The notes: generated by a model not told the origin, from the letters alone. A stretch of 5,945 bases of DNA from Anaerolinea sp. (GCA_014879765.1 JACSRL010000532.1:1-5945), one strand, 5' to 3'; positions 1-5,830 are shown, counted from the first letter of the stretch. Program-made: numbers and translations.

Positions 1-1618
1 GTGTGAGGCAACTACGTCTCGCTTGGTTTGCCTTACCTCGGTCGAGAACCGAGCACTCTAAACTCAAGTCATATATACCTTTCGAAAATTGGATCGGCTG
101 GCTTAGGGTGAGAGTCGTTGTGTCCACGATTTGAAGCGAAGGGTTGAAATACCTACCGGCGACATAGGCCCGTGGCAGGTAAGGATGGACCGTGATCTTA
201 TTTGCCTCCCATGGTATATTGATCGCGCCCTGTGTCAGCGTCTGAGTGTTGATGGTCGTAATGCGGTAGGCGTCGGCAACGCTTATCAATGCGTAGCTGC
301 CATCAGAAGTAAAGGCGATGTCCAAGGGAGAGATAATGGGCAGGACAGCGGCAATGTGATAGTCGTCAGTGTCGATCACAACGATGTTGTGGCTAGAAGA
401 ACAACTGACATAAACCTGACTACCGTCAGGTGTGATTGCTACATTCGTTGGAGCGTTGCAGCCAGACACGCCCAGATCGATGATATCGAGGACAGTGTAT
501 AACACAGTATCTACCAACATCAACCTGTTTTCTGACAAGGTGATATAGGCGATCTCGCCGCTGTGTGCTGTGGTGTTGAGCAACGCCGTGTTGCGCACGG
601 TGGGCTGGGAAGTTGAGACCGCCTCGACCGTGGATTGTCCGACAGCGCCGATGGAGGCTGCGGCTGGAACTTCGACGAAGGCATCGAAAAAGATGCTTTC
701 TCCATCCGCCAGGGTGCCAGTCTGGCTGATGGAGAGCGTGGTGGGCCAGTCGCTGTCGGGCGACACAGCAAGCTCAAAGCTGTCCGGGCTGCCGCTGCGG
801 TTGGTCAGGCGTATCTGGTATTTGACAACAGCGCCGCGCTTGCCAATGCCGCTCTGCTCCGGCGGCGCCAACAACACCCCGGTCGGATAGGTGTAGCGAA
901 TCGCCAGGCTGTCGTTCACGAAGGCGGCATAGTCAAGGCCATCGGTACCGTTAGCGTTCTCGAGACCAAAGTAGGCCGGGCCGTAAGAGCTGGTTATCTG
1001 TTTGTACTGGGCCTGGATGTTGCCGTTGGGATAAAGAATCACCTGCAAGGTGATTGGATTGCCATAGGGGCTATACAGGTAGGTGAACTGCACGACCAGA
1101 CGCGTGGGGTTGCTGAACAATTGGTAGTGTACCCGCGAGGCCATGCCATAGTTGATCAGTCTTGTATCGCCGCCATAAAGCAGGATGACATTGTTAGGGT
1201 CTGACGGGTGTGGGGGTGAATAGGCGACGACGCTGCCAAAGCCATTGCCAAAGCTAATGTAGCCGTTGCTGCCGACATACAGTTGGCTGTAGCTAACCCC
1301 ATAAAATTTGAAGTTAAAGCCGATGGGAATCGGGCCGGCAAAGCCGTTGTCGTAGTCATTCCAGCCGGTCACCAGCGTACCGGTCTCTGCGATCTCCTCC
1401 CAGGAGTAGACAGGGCCGCCTGGCTCGTTGGAGTCTTTGAAGGTGTAGCCGAAATCATCAGGGCCGCCTGTCCGCAGGGCAGGTGCGGCCTCGACTGGCG
1501 AAGCCGGCGCCAGGCTGGCCAACGCCAGCAGCCCCAGCACAGCGACGATACTCCACACGACCACGCGCGCCACTGACGCTGCGCCGCACGGTCTCCTTCC
1601 ACCGAGAATGTGCCACAT
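1..1618 (-). CDS. Secreted multidomain protein with YVTN-type beta-propeller repeats (C-terminus beyond left edge)
   Basis: Read on the minus strand from ATG at 1618, the frame stays open for 539 codons to the window edge, so the C-terminus is missing. Residues 1-44 look like a signal peptide: arginines at 8, 9 and 18, a hydrophobic stretch about 19-37, and likely cleavage after PVEA, implying export. Residues about 55-245 form a beta-rich secreted domain with the motif IGFNFKFYGVSYSQLYVGSN (99-118) followed by GYISFGN. Residues about 250-350 resemble an Ig-like/NEW3 module (VVKYQIRLTNRSGSPDSFEL, 264-283). From about 354 come propeller blades with YVTN-style motifs: VAITPDGSQVYVS (393-405), IAFTSDGSYALIS (434-446) and a weaker one near 475-488. 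A GAGGAGG ribosome site supports this start. An in-frame ATG at 1687, also with a Shine-Dalgarno-like AGGAAGGAG, is the alternative but would give an unusually long signal-peptide n-region. Likely role is a cell-surface or secreted binding protein; no catalytic motif is seen. Base composition is visibly less GC-rich than in the plus-strand genes, most of all in the last 40 codons. Confidence 0.85.
   Translation of the reverse strand, partial: MWHILGGRRPCGAASVARVVVWSIVAVLGLLALASLAPASPVEAAPALRTGGPDDFGYTFKDSNEPGGPVYSWEEIAETGTLVTGWNDYDNGFAGPIPIGFNFKFYGVSYSQLYVGSNGYISFGNGFGSVVAYSPPHPSDPNNVILLYGGDTRLINYGMASRVHYQLFSNPTRLVVQFTYLYSPYGNPITLQVILYPNGNIQAQYKQITSSYGPAYFGLENANGTDGLDYAAFVNDSLAIRYTYPTGVLLAPPEQSGIGKRGAVVKYQIRLTNRSGSPDSFELAVSPDSDWPTTLSISQTGTLADGESIFFDAFVEVPAAASIGAVGQSTVEAVSTSQPTVRNTALLNTTAHSGEIAYITLSENRLMLVDTVLYTVLDIIDLGVSGCNAPTNVAITPDGSQVYVSCSSSHNIVVIDTDDYHIAAVLPIISPLDIAFTSDGSYALISVADAYRITTINTQTLTQGAINIPWEANKITVHPYLPRAYVAGRYFNPSLQIVDTTTLTLSQPIQFSKGIYDLSLECSVLDRGKANQARRSCLT
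37..53. repeat. Small palindrome, 6-bp stem
   Basis: CTCGGT (37-42) and ACCGAG (48-53) are perfect inverted copies around a 5-nt loop. They lie inside the open minus-strand frame where the propeller pattern has stopped. Chance, a recombination or insertion boundary, or a small RNA hairpin are all possible. Confidence 0.3.
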
Positions 1619-1623
1619 GGTTG

Positions 1624-1630
1624 CCTCCTC
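1624..1630 (-). promoter_or_regulatory. Ribosome binding site deciding the 1618 start
   Basis: Minus-strand GAGGAGG lies 5 nt before the ATG at 1618. It is a near-ideal Shine-Dalgarno sequence and the main reason to prefer this start over the in-frame ATG at 1687, whose AGGAAGGAG (1692-1700) sits only 4 nt from its ATG. Confidence 0.75.
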
Positions 1631-1715
1631 TGCCAATTGCATCGTTCCTGACCGCCGGCCGGAAGTGAGCAAGAGCCTTGCCGACATCTTGCTCCTTCCT
1701 GCACAAGACAGGGCG

Positions 1716-1744
1716 ATCATACCACAGCTTGCTGGGATCAACAA
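1716..1744 (-). promoter_or_regulatory. Possible sigma70-type promoter for the secreted-protein gene
   Basis: On the minus strand, TTGTTG (1744-1739) is separated by exactly 17 bp from TATGAT (1721-1716). The -10 matches the consensus at five of six positions, the -35 at only three. Transcription would start near 1709. It is back to back with the strong plus promoter, the two -35 boxes being 16 bp apart, so the two directions could affect each other. No operator palindrome was recognised between them. Confidence 0.4.
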
Positions 1745-1760
1745 GCCATTCCCCACGGGT

Positions 1761-1789
1761 TTGACAGTCTATCCGGCGGTTTGTATAAT
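1761..1789 (+). promoter_or_regulatory. Perfect consensus sigma70-type promoter driving the sugar genes
   Basis: TTGACA (1761-1766), a 17-bp spacer and TATAAT (1784-1789) match the housekeeping consensus at all 12 positions with ideal spacing. Transcription should start near 1796, leaving a leader of about 160 nt before the GTG at 1956. The leader begins with CGTAA-type heptads and ends in TCACG-type heptads. It is the only strong promoter seen upstream of the three plus genes. Confidence 0.85.
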
Positions 1790-1800
1790 CCGGGCGTTGT

Positions 1801-1835
1801 GCGTAATCCGTAACCCGTAATGCGTAACCCGAAAC
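1801..1835. repeat. Heptad array, CGTAA type, five units
   Basis: Five consecutive 7-nt units read GCGTAAT, CCGTAAC, CCGTAAT, GCGTAAC and CCGAAAC. They start about 5 nt after the predicted transcription start, so they would form the 5' end of the leader RNA. The same unit type recurs at 4492-4519 and, inverted, at 4599-4626. No inverted partner was found near this copy. Positions 1836-1883, between this array and the next, hold nothing I recognise. Confidence 0.75.
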
Positions 1836-1883
1836 CCGCGCTGATGGGAAGCATCGGCATGGCAGTCGAGCCCTACTTCAAGC

Positions 1884-1946
1884 ATCACGTTTCACCCCTG
1901 CGGGTCACGCGTCACGCCTCACGTTTCACGCATCACGCATCACAGG
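1884..1946. repeat. Heptad array, TCACG type, merging into the ribosome site
   Basis: Units ATCACGT and TTCACCC (1884-1897) are followed, after a short break, by an unbroken run from 1905: TCACGCG, TCACGCC, TCACGTT, TCACGCA, TCACGCA, then a degraded TCACAGG (1940-1946). The last unit overlaps the AGGAG Shine-Dalgarno of the next gene, so the repeat ends exactly at the translation initiation region. The orientation matches the arrays before the other two plus genes. Confidence 0.8.
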
Positions 1947-1949
1947 AGA
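1944..1949 (+). promoter_or_regulatory. Ribosome binding site deciding a GTG start
   Basis: AGGAGA lies 6 nt before GTG at 1956. The first in-frame ATG is codon 112, inside the barrel, so the GTG is the only sensible start. The site overlaps the last degraded heptad of the preceding array. Confidence 0.75.
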
Positions 1950-1955
1950 CATCTC

Positions 1956-2960
1956 GTGCCCCGACCAGTCACCCTCTTCAGCGGCCAATGGGCCGACCTG
2001 CCCTTCGATACTTTCTGCCAGAAGGCCGCCTCCTTCGGCTACGACGGCGTGGAGATCGCCTGCTCGGGCGACCACTTCGAGGTGGACAAGGCGCTGGAAC
2101 AGGACGGCTACCTCCAGAGCCGCTGGGATATCCTCGACCAGCATGGCCTGCGCTGCTTTGCCATCAGCAATCATCTGGTGGGCCAGTGTGTGGCCGACCG
2201 CATCGACGAACGCCATGCGGCCATCCTGCCGGCGCGCCTCTATGGCGACGGGCGGGAGGATGGCGTGCGCGCCCGCGCGGCCGAGGAGATGAAGAACACC
2301 GCGCGCGTCGCGGCCAGCTTTGGCGTGCCGGTGGTGACCGGCTTCACCGGCTCCCCCATCTGGCACATGGTCTATTCCTTCCCGCCCAACCCGGCCGATT
2401 TTCTGGCCAGGGGGCTGGCGCTCTTTGCTGGGCTGTGGACGCCGATTCTTGACGTGTTCCAGGAGTCGGGGGTCAGGTTTGCGCTGGAGGTACACCCCAC
2501 CGAGATCGCCTTCGACACGGCCAGCGCCGAGAACGCGCTCAACGCGTTGGGCGGCCACCCGGCCTTTGGCTTCAACTATGATCCCAGCCACTTCGTCTAC
2601 CAGAACGTGGACTACATCGGCTTCCTGCGCAAGTTCGCCGACCGCATCTTCCACGTCCACATGAAGGATGCCTACCGCGCGTCGCACCCCACCGAGGCGG
2701 GCGTCTTTGGCGGCCACCTGGAGTTCGGCGACCACCGCCGCGCCTGGGATTTCCGCTCGCTGGGCCGCGGCTCCGTCGACTTCGAGGAGATCATCCGTGT
2801 CCTGAACGACATCGGCTATCAAGGCCCGCTGTCGGTGGAGTGGGAGGACAGCAAGATGGACCGCGAACACGGCGCAGCCGAAGCATGCGCCTTCGTCCGG
2901 CGGCTAGACTTCCCCCCCTCGGCCGTGGCCTTCGACGCGGCCTTTGCAGCCAAACGATGA
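1956..2960 (+). CDS. Sugar phosphate isomerase/epimerase-like TIM-barrel protein
   Basis: A 334-residue protein of the xylose isomerase-like TIM barrel family (AP endonuclease 2 superfamily), cytosolic, with no signal peptide. The N-terminus has the strand-helix pattern of the first barrel repeats (FGYDGVEIACSGDHF, 27-41). Likely divalent-metal ligands, inferred from family motifs, are Glu178 (ALEVHP), Asp209 (NYDPSHF), His235 (HVHMKD) and Glu295 (VEWED). The 26-residue Asp-to-His spacing matches the D-tagatose 3-epimerase pattern, while the His-to-Glu spacing of 60 is longer and contains a His/Arg/Gly-rich insert at about 240-271. The family interconverts or epimerises sugars and keto-sugars, and some members act on 3-keto-glycosides; the substrate here is unknown. 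It is first of three co-oriented sugar genes. Its stop codon overlaps the first unit of a heptad array. The family call is firm, the precise reaction is not. Confidence 0.9.
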   Translation: MPRPVTLFSGQWADLPFDTFCQKAASFGYDGVEIACSGDHFEVDKALEQDGYLQSRWDILDQHGLRCFAISNHLVGQCVADRIDERHAAILPARLYGDGREDGVRARAAEEMKNTARVAASFGVPVVTGFTGSPIWHMVYSFPPNPADFLARGLALFAGLWTPILDVFQESGVRFALEVHPTEIAFDTASAENALNALGGHPAFGFNYDPSHFVYQNVDYIGFLRKFADRIFHVHMKDAYRASHPTEAGVFGGHLEFGDHRRAWDFRSLGRGSVDFEEIIRVLNDIGYQGPLSVEWEDSKMDREHGAAEACAFVRRLDFPPSAVAFDAAFAAKR

Positions 2961-3112
2961 GTGAGGCGTGAAACGTGGAACGTGAAGCGTGTTACGTGAA
3001 GCGTGACGAGTGATGCGTGTTACGTGAAGCGTGAAGCGTGATGCGTGATGCGTGAAGCGTGACGAGTGATGCGTGTTACGTGAAGCGTGACGAGTGACGC
3101 GTGTTACTTGAT
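2959..3112. repeat. Unbroken array of 22 heptads, CGTGA type
   Basis: From 2959 the sequence reads as 22 consecutive 7-nt units fitting (A/G)(C/A)GTG(A/T)(A/T/C) with few exceptions, for example GCGTGAA, ACGTGGA, GCGTGTT, GAGTGAT. The first unit overlaps the TGA stop (2958-2960) of the upstream gene. A higher-order 28-nt pattern is visible: units ending GCGTGAC, GAGTGAT, GCGTGTT recur at 3001, 3057 and, with a change, 3085. Positions 2968-2984 are perfectly complementary to 3185-3201, so the ends of the gap could pair. Such arrays are non-coding; an open frame from 3087 through this region is an artefact of the repeat. Confidence 0.9.
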
Positions 3113-3154
3113 GCACCAAACAATCGTTCTACGAACACAAATCACACGAGCACA

Positions 3155-3202
3155 TTCACGTTTCACGTTTCACGTTTCACGTTCCACGTTCCACGTTTCA
3201 CT
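3155..3202. repeat. Heptad array, TTCACGT type, inverted relative to 2959-3112
   Basis: Six exact or near-exact units (TTCACGT four times, TCCACGT twice) and a final partial TTCACT form the reverse complement of the ACGTGAA units on the other side of the gap. The array ends 3 nt before the AGGGA ribosome site of the dehydrogenase. In RNA, 3185-3201 could pair with 2968-2984 (17 bp, perfect). The 42 nt between the arrays (3113-3154) are AC-rich and hold no recognised element. Confidence 0.9.
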
Positions 3203-3205
3203 GAA

Positions 3206-3210
3206 AGGGA
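3206..3210 (+). promoter_or_regulatory. Ribosome binding site deciding the 3216 start
   Basis: AGGGA lies 5 nt before ATG at 3216. The frame is open further upstream to 3087, but that extension would translate the heptad array, whereas the Rossmann fold begins about 20 residues after this ATG. Confidence 0.75.
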
Positions 3211-3215
3211 CACCC

Positions 3216-4409
3216 ATGAGCGAAACTTCCTTCACCGCCATGGCAGCCGCGGCCGGCGATGGCGGCCAGGCGCCGCACATCGGCGTGGGCCTGCTGGGCT
3301 ATGCCTTTATGGGCAAGGCGCACAGCAACGCCCTGAAAAAGCTTCCCTACATGCTCTATCCACCGGTGGCCATCCCTGAGTTGACGGCCATCGCCGGCCG
3401 CAACGCGGCGGCCGTGGAGGAGGCTGCCCGCCGCTTTGGCTACCGCAAGGCCTACACCGACTGGCGCGCGCTGGTCGAGGATCCCGACGTACACCTGCTG
3501 GACAACGTCGGCCCCAACAACCTGCACGCCGCGCCGTCGATCCTGGCTGCGCAGTTGGGCAAGCACGTGCTGTGCGAGAAGCCGCTGGCCCGCAACGCCG
3601 CCGAGGCCAAAGCCATGTGGGACGCGGTCGAACAGGCTGGCGTCAAGCACATGACCGCCTTCAACTACCGCTTCGTGCCGGCCGTGCGCATGATCCGCGA
3701 GCTGATCGACCAGGGCGCGCTGGGCCGCATCTACCACTGGCGCGCGGCCTATCTGCAAGAGTGGATCATGCCCCACTACGGCACGCCCATCATCTGGCGG
3801 CTGGAGAAGGAGACGGCCGGCAGCGGCGCGCTGGGCGATCTGGGCGCGCACATCATCGACCTGGCCCATTACCTGGTGGGCGGCATCAAGAGCGTCTCCG
3901 CCCTGACCAAGACCTTCATCCAGCAGCGCGACCGGGACGACGGCGGCAGCGGCGCCGTGGACGTGGACGATGCCTTCGCCGCGGCCGTGGAGTTCGAGAA
4001 CGGCGCCATCGGCACGCTGGAGAGCACCCGCTTCGCCGCCGGCCGCAAGAACTACAACAGCTTCGAGATCAACGCCGAGAAGGGCTCGGTGCGCTTCAAC
4101 CTGGAGCGCATGAACGAGGCCGAGGTCTTCTGGGTGGGCGAGGAGCCCAAGGCCACCCAGGGCTGGCACAACGTGCTGGTCAGCGAAAGCCATCACCCCT
4201 GGTGGCAGCACTGGTGGCCGCAGGGGCACATCATCGGCTGGGAGCACACCTTCATCCACGAGATCAACCACCTGCTGGACGCCATCGTCAACGACCAACC
4301 GGTCGGCCCCCACGGCGCCACCTTCGAGGACGGCTACCGCTGCGCCCTGGTCTGCGACGCCATCGTCGAATCCGCGCAAAGCGGCCGGCGCGTGGACATC
4401 GGGTATTGA
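3216..4409 (+). CDS. Gfo/Idh/MocA family NAD(P)-dependent oxidoreductase
   Basis: A 397-residue cytosolic sugar dehydrogenase-type protein of usual family length. After a loose Ala/Gly-rich lead of about 20 residues comes the N-terminal Rossmann fold with GLLGYAFMGKAH (25-36), which binds the nicotinamide cofactor. EKPLA (121-125) carries the conserved Lys122 of the family. The C-terminal alpha/beta domain follows, with GDLGAHIIDLAHYLVG (207-222), where Asp208 and His212 match the Asp-x3-His catalytic pair known in inositol dehydrogenase. The tail is rich in Trp and His (HHPWWQHWWPQG, 326-337), probably lining the substrate pocket. Members oxidise or reduce a hydroxyl of sugars, inositols or glycosides; specificity cannot be read from the sequence. 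Position between an isomerase/epimerase-like gene and a xylose isomerase suggests a shared catabolic route. It is flanked by heptad arrays on both sides, with no strong promoter of its own. Confidence 0.93.
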   Translation: MSETSFTAMAAAAGDGGQAPHIGVGLLGYAFMGKAHSNALKKLPYMLYPPVAIPELTAIAGRNAAAVEEAARRFGYRKAYTDWRALVEDPDVHLLDNVGPNNLHAAPSILAAQLGKHVLCEKPLARNAAEAKAMWDAVEQAGVKHMTAFNYRFVPAVRMIRELIDQGALGRIYHWRAAYLQEWIMPHYGTPIIWRLEKETAGSGALGDLGAHIIDLAHYLVGGIKSVSALTKTFIQQRDRDDGGSGAVDVDDAFAAAVEFENGAIGTLESTRFAAGRKNYNSFEINAEKGSVRFNLERMNEAEVFWVGEEPKATQGWHNVLVSESHHPWWQHWWPQGHIIGWEHTFIHEINHLLDAIVNDQPVGPHGATFEDGYRCALVCDAIVESAQSGRRVDIGY

Positions 4410-4413
4410 GCGG

Positions 4414-4469
4414 GCGTGGAACGTGACGAGTGATGAGTGAAACGTGAAACGTGATGCGTGATACGTGGT
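4414..4469. repeat. Heptad array, CGTGA type, eight units
   Basis: Eight contiguous units from 4414 (GCGTGGA, ACGTGAC, GAGTGAT, GAGTGAA, ACGTGAA, ACGTGAT, GCGTGAT, ACGTGGT) begin 4 nt after the dehydrogenase stop codon. Positions 4437-4454 are perfectly complementary over 18 bp to 4545-4562. The placement after a stop codon and the orientation repeat those of the array at 2959-3112. Confidence 0.88.
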
Positions 4470-4474
4470 ATTAT
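4466..4474 (+). promoter_or_regulatory. Weak candidate extended -10 promoter before the xylose isomerase
   Basis: TGGTATTAT contains a TGN extension and a -10 hexamer (TATTAT) matching TATAAT at five of six positions, in the one AT-rich patch of this gap. No acceptable -35 box lies 16-18 bp upstream, where the heptad array sits. If real, it would give the xylose isomerase its own start near 4481 and a leader of about 180 nt. Confidence 0.25.
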
Positions 4475-4491
4475 GTAACGTATATGTATTA

Positions 4492-4519
4492 GCGTAACTC
4501 GTAACGAGTAACCCGTAAC
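4492..4519. repeat. Heptad array, CGTAAC type, four units
   Basis: GCGTAAC, TCGTAAC, GAGTAAC and CCGTAAC run without a break. Positions 4493-4505 are perfectly complementary (13 bp) to 4613-4625. This is the same unit type as at 1801-1835. Confidence 0.82.
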
Positions 4520-4544
4520 TCAGAAAAGTATCCCGCAATTCCGG

Positions 4545-4565
4545 TCACGTTTCACGTTTCACGCA
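4545..4565. repeat. Heptad array, TCACG type, three units
   Basis: TCACGTT, TCACGTT and TCACGCA form the inverted partner of the array at 4414-4469, with an 18-bp perfect match (4545-4562 against 4437-4454). It lies between the two arms of the CGTAAC repeat, so the two inverted pairs interleave. Confidence 0.82.
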
Positions 4566-4598
4566 ACACAGAACACCATCGCCCGAACACGCTTCCGG

Positions 4599-4626
4599 GT
4601 TACGAATTACGGGTTACGAGTTACGG
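4599..4626. repeat. Heptad array, GTTACG type, four units
   Basis: GTTACGA, ATTACGG, GTTACGA and GTTACGG are the inverted form of the CGTAAC units at 4492-4519. The array ends 34 nt before the xylose isomerase ATG, further from the start codon than the corresponding arrays before the other two genes. The stretch 4627-4660 holds only a weak ribosome site, AGAGA near 4648-4652. Confidence 0.8.
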
Positions 4627-4660
4627 ACCACACACCATTCTGCATCCAGAGATAATCCTT

Positions 4661-5830
4661 ATGACCCGCCCCTTCCTCCCCCAACCCCACGACAAGTTCA
4701 CCTTCGGCCTGTGGACTGTAGGCAACGTTGGCCGCGATCCCTTCGGCGACCCGGTGCGCTGGGCCATGTCGCCGGTTGAGATCGTACACCTGCTGGCCGA
4801 AGTCGGCGCGTATGGCGTCAACTTCCACGACAACGACCTGGCGCCCATCGACGCCAGCCCGGCCGAGCGCGACCGCATCGTCCGCAGCTTCCGCCAGGCG
4901 CTGGAGGACACCGGGCTGGTGGTGCCCATGGCCACCACCAACCTGTTCACCGATCCGGCCTTCAAGGATGGCGCGTTCACGGCCAACGATCCCAACGTGC
5001 GCGCCTATGCCTTGCAGAAGACCATGCAGGCCATCGACCTGGGCGTCGAGCTGGGCGCCCAGGTCTACGTCTTCTGGGGCGGCCGCGAGGGGGTCGAGAC
5101 CGACGCGGCCAAGAACCCGGTGACTGCCATCCAGCGCACCCGCGAGGCCATGAATTTCCTCTGCGAGTACGTCCAGGATCAGGGCTACGACCTGCGTTTT
5201 GCCCTGGAGGCCAAGCCCAACGAGCCGCGGGGCGACATCTACAACGCCACCACCGGCAACATGCTGGCCTTCATCGCCACCCTGGAGCACCCGGAGATGG
5301 TGGGGGTCAACCCGGAGGTGGCCCACGAGCAGATGGCCGGCCTCAATTTCCTGCACCACGTGGCCCAGGCCTGGGAGGCCGGCAAGCTCTTCCACATCGA
5401 CCTGAACGACCAGGCCTTTGGCCGCTACGACCAGGACTACCGCTTCGGCGCGGTCAACCTCAAGTCGGCCTTTTTCCTGGTCAAGTTCCTGGAGGATGTG
5501 GGCTACGACGGCAGCCGGCACTTCGACGCGCACGCCTATCGCACCGAGGATCGGGAGGGGGTCAAGGACTTCGCGCGCGGCTGCATGCGCAGCTACCTGA
5601 TCCTCAAGGAGAAGGCCGCGCAGTGGAACGCCGACCGGGAGATCCAGGCCCTGCTGGCCGAGATCAACGCCGACGACGGCAGCACCGACGCGTGGAAGGG
5701 TGCGTACAGCCGGGCCAAGGCCAACGCGCTCAAGGCCGCCAGCTTCGACCGCCAGGCCCTCGGCGCGCGCGGCCTGGGCTACGAACGGCTGGACCAGTTG
5801 ACGGTGGAGCTGTTGCTGGGTGTGCGATAG
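4661..5830 (+). CDS. xylA: Xylose isomerase, class I (short form)
   Basis: This cytosolic enzyme converts D-xylose to D-xylulose (often also glucose to fructose) through a metal-assisted hydride shift. Its 389 residues match the short class I enzymes of Actinobacteria and Thermus, about 387-388 residues. By homology to the Streptomyces/Actinoplanes enzymes, with numbering shifted by two, the active site is complete: Trp18, Phe28, His56 and Asp59 (NFHDND), Phe96, Trp139, metal ligands Glu183, Glu219, His222, Asp247, Asp257, Asp259 and Asp289, and Lys185 in EAKPNEPRGD. The motifs GNVGRDPFGD (21-30) and HFDAHAYRTED (287-297) are of the Thermus kind; the Streptomyces-type HFDFKP lysine is replaced by His291. 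The ATG matches the start of homologues, although its ribosome site is weak. Neither a xylulokinase nor a transporter is in view; either may lie beyond the right edge. It is third of the co-oriented sugar genes. Confidence 0.97.
   Translation: MTRPFLPQPHDKFTFGLWTVGNVGRDPFGDPVRWAMSPVEIVHLLAEVGAYGVNFHDNDLAPIDASPAERDRIVRSFRQALEDTGLVVPMATTNLFTDPAFKDGAFTANDPNVRAYALQKTMQAIDLGVELGAQVYVFWGGREGVETDAAKNPVTAIQRTREAMNFLCEYVQDQGYDLRFALEAKPNEPRGDIYNATTGNMLAFIATLEHPEMVGVNPEVAHEQMAGLNFLHHVAQAWEAGKLFHIDLNDQAFGRYDQDYRFGAVNLKSAFFLVKFLEDVGYDGSRHFDAHAYRTEDREGVKDFARGCMRSYLILKEKAAQWNADREIQALLAEINADDGSTDAWKGAYSRAKANALKAASFDRQALGARGLGYERLDQLTVELLLGVR

Noticed and set aside
131..1204. Plus-strand open frames at 131-502 and 635-1204
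   Set aside because: They lie in the codon-aligned frame opposite the secreted-protein gene. The minus strand is open throughout 1-1618 with recognisable domains; these products have none.
1842..1955. Leader peptide starting at the ATG near 1843
   Set aside because: There is no ribosome site, no regulatory codon run, and the reading runs into heptad repeats.
1926..2870. Long minus-strand open frame (314 codons) opposite the isomerase/epimerase gene
   Set aside because: It is a GC-rich antisense shadow: the plus frame has clear family motifs, the minus product has none, and its frame runs into the heptad repeats.
3108..3135. Promoter before the dehydrogenase (TTGATG, 16 bp, TACGAA)
   Set aside because: It matches only four and three of six positions and overlaps the degraded end of the heptad array; not better than expected by chance.
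2959..3202. CRISPR array
   Set aside because: The units are 7 nt with no spacers of constant length, they invert within the gap, and no cas gene is visible.
3087..3215. 43-residue N-terminal extension of the dehydrogenase
   Set aside because: It would be translated from the heptad arrays, has no homologous character, and the ATG at 3216 has its own ribosome site.
3198..4538. Long minus-strand open frame (446 codons) opposite the dehydrogenase
   Set aside because: Its first residues are translated heptad repeats and the rest is low-complexity Ala/Val/Gly/Asp without motifs, while the plus strand encodes an intact dehydrogenase.
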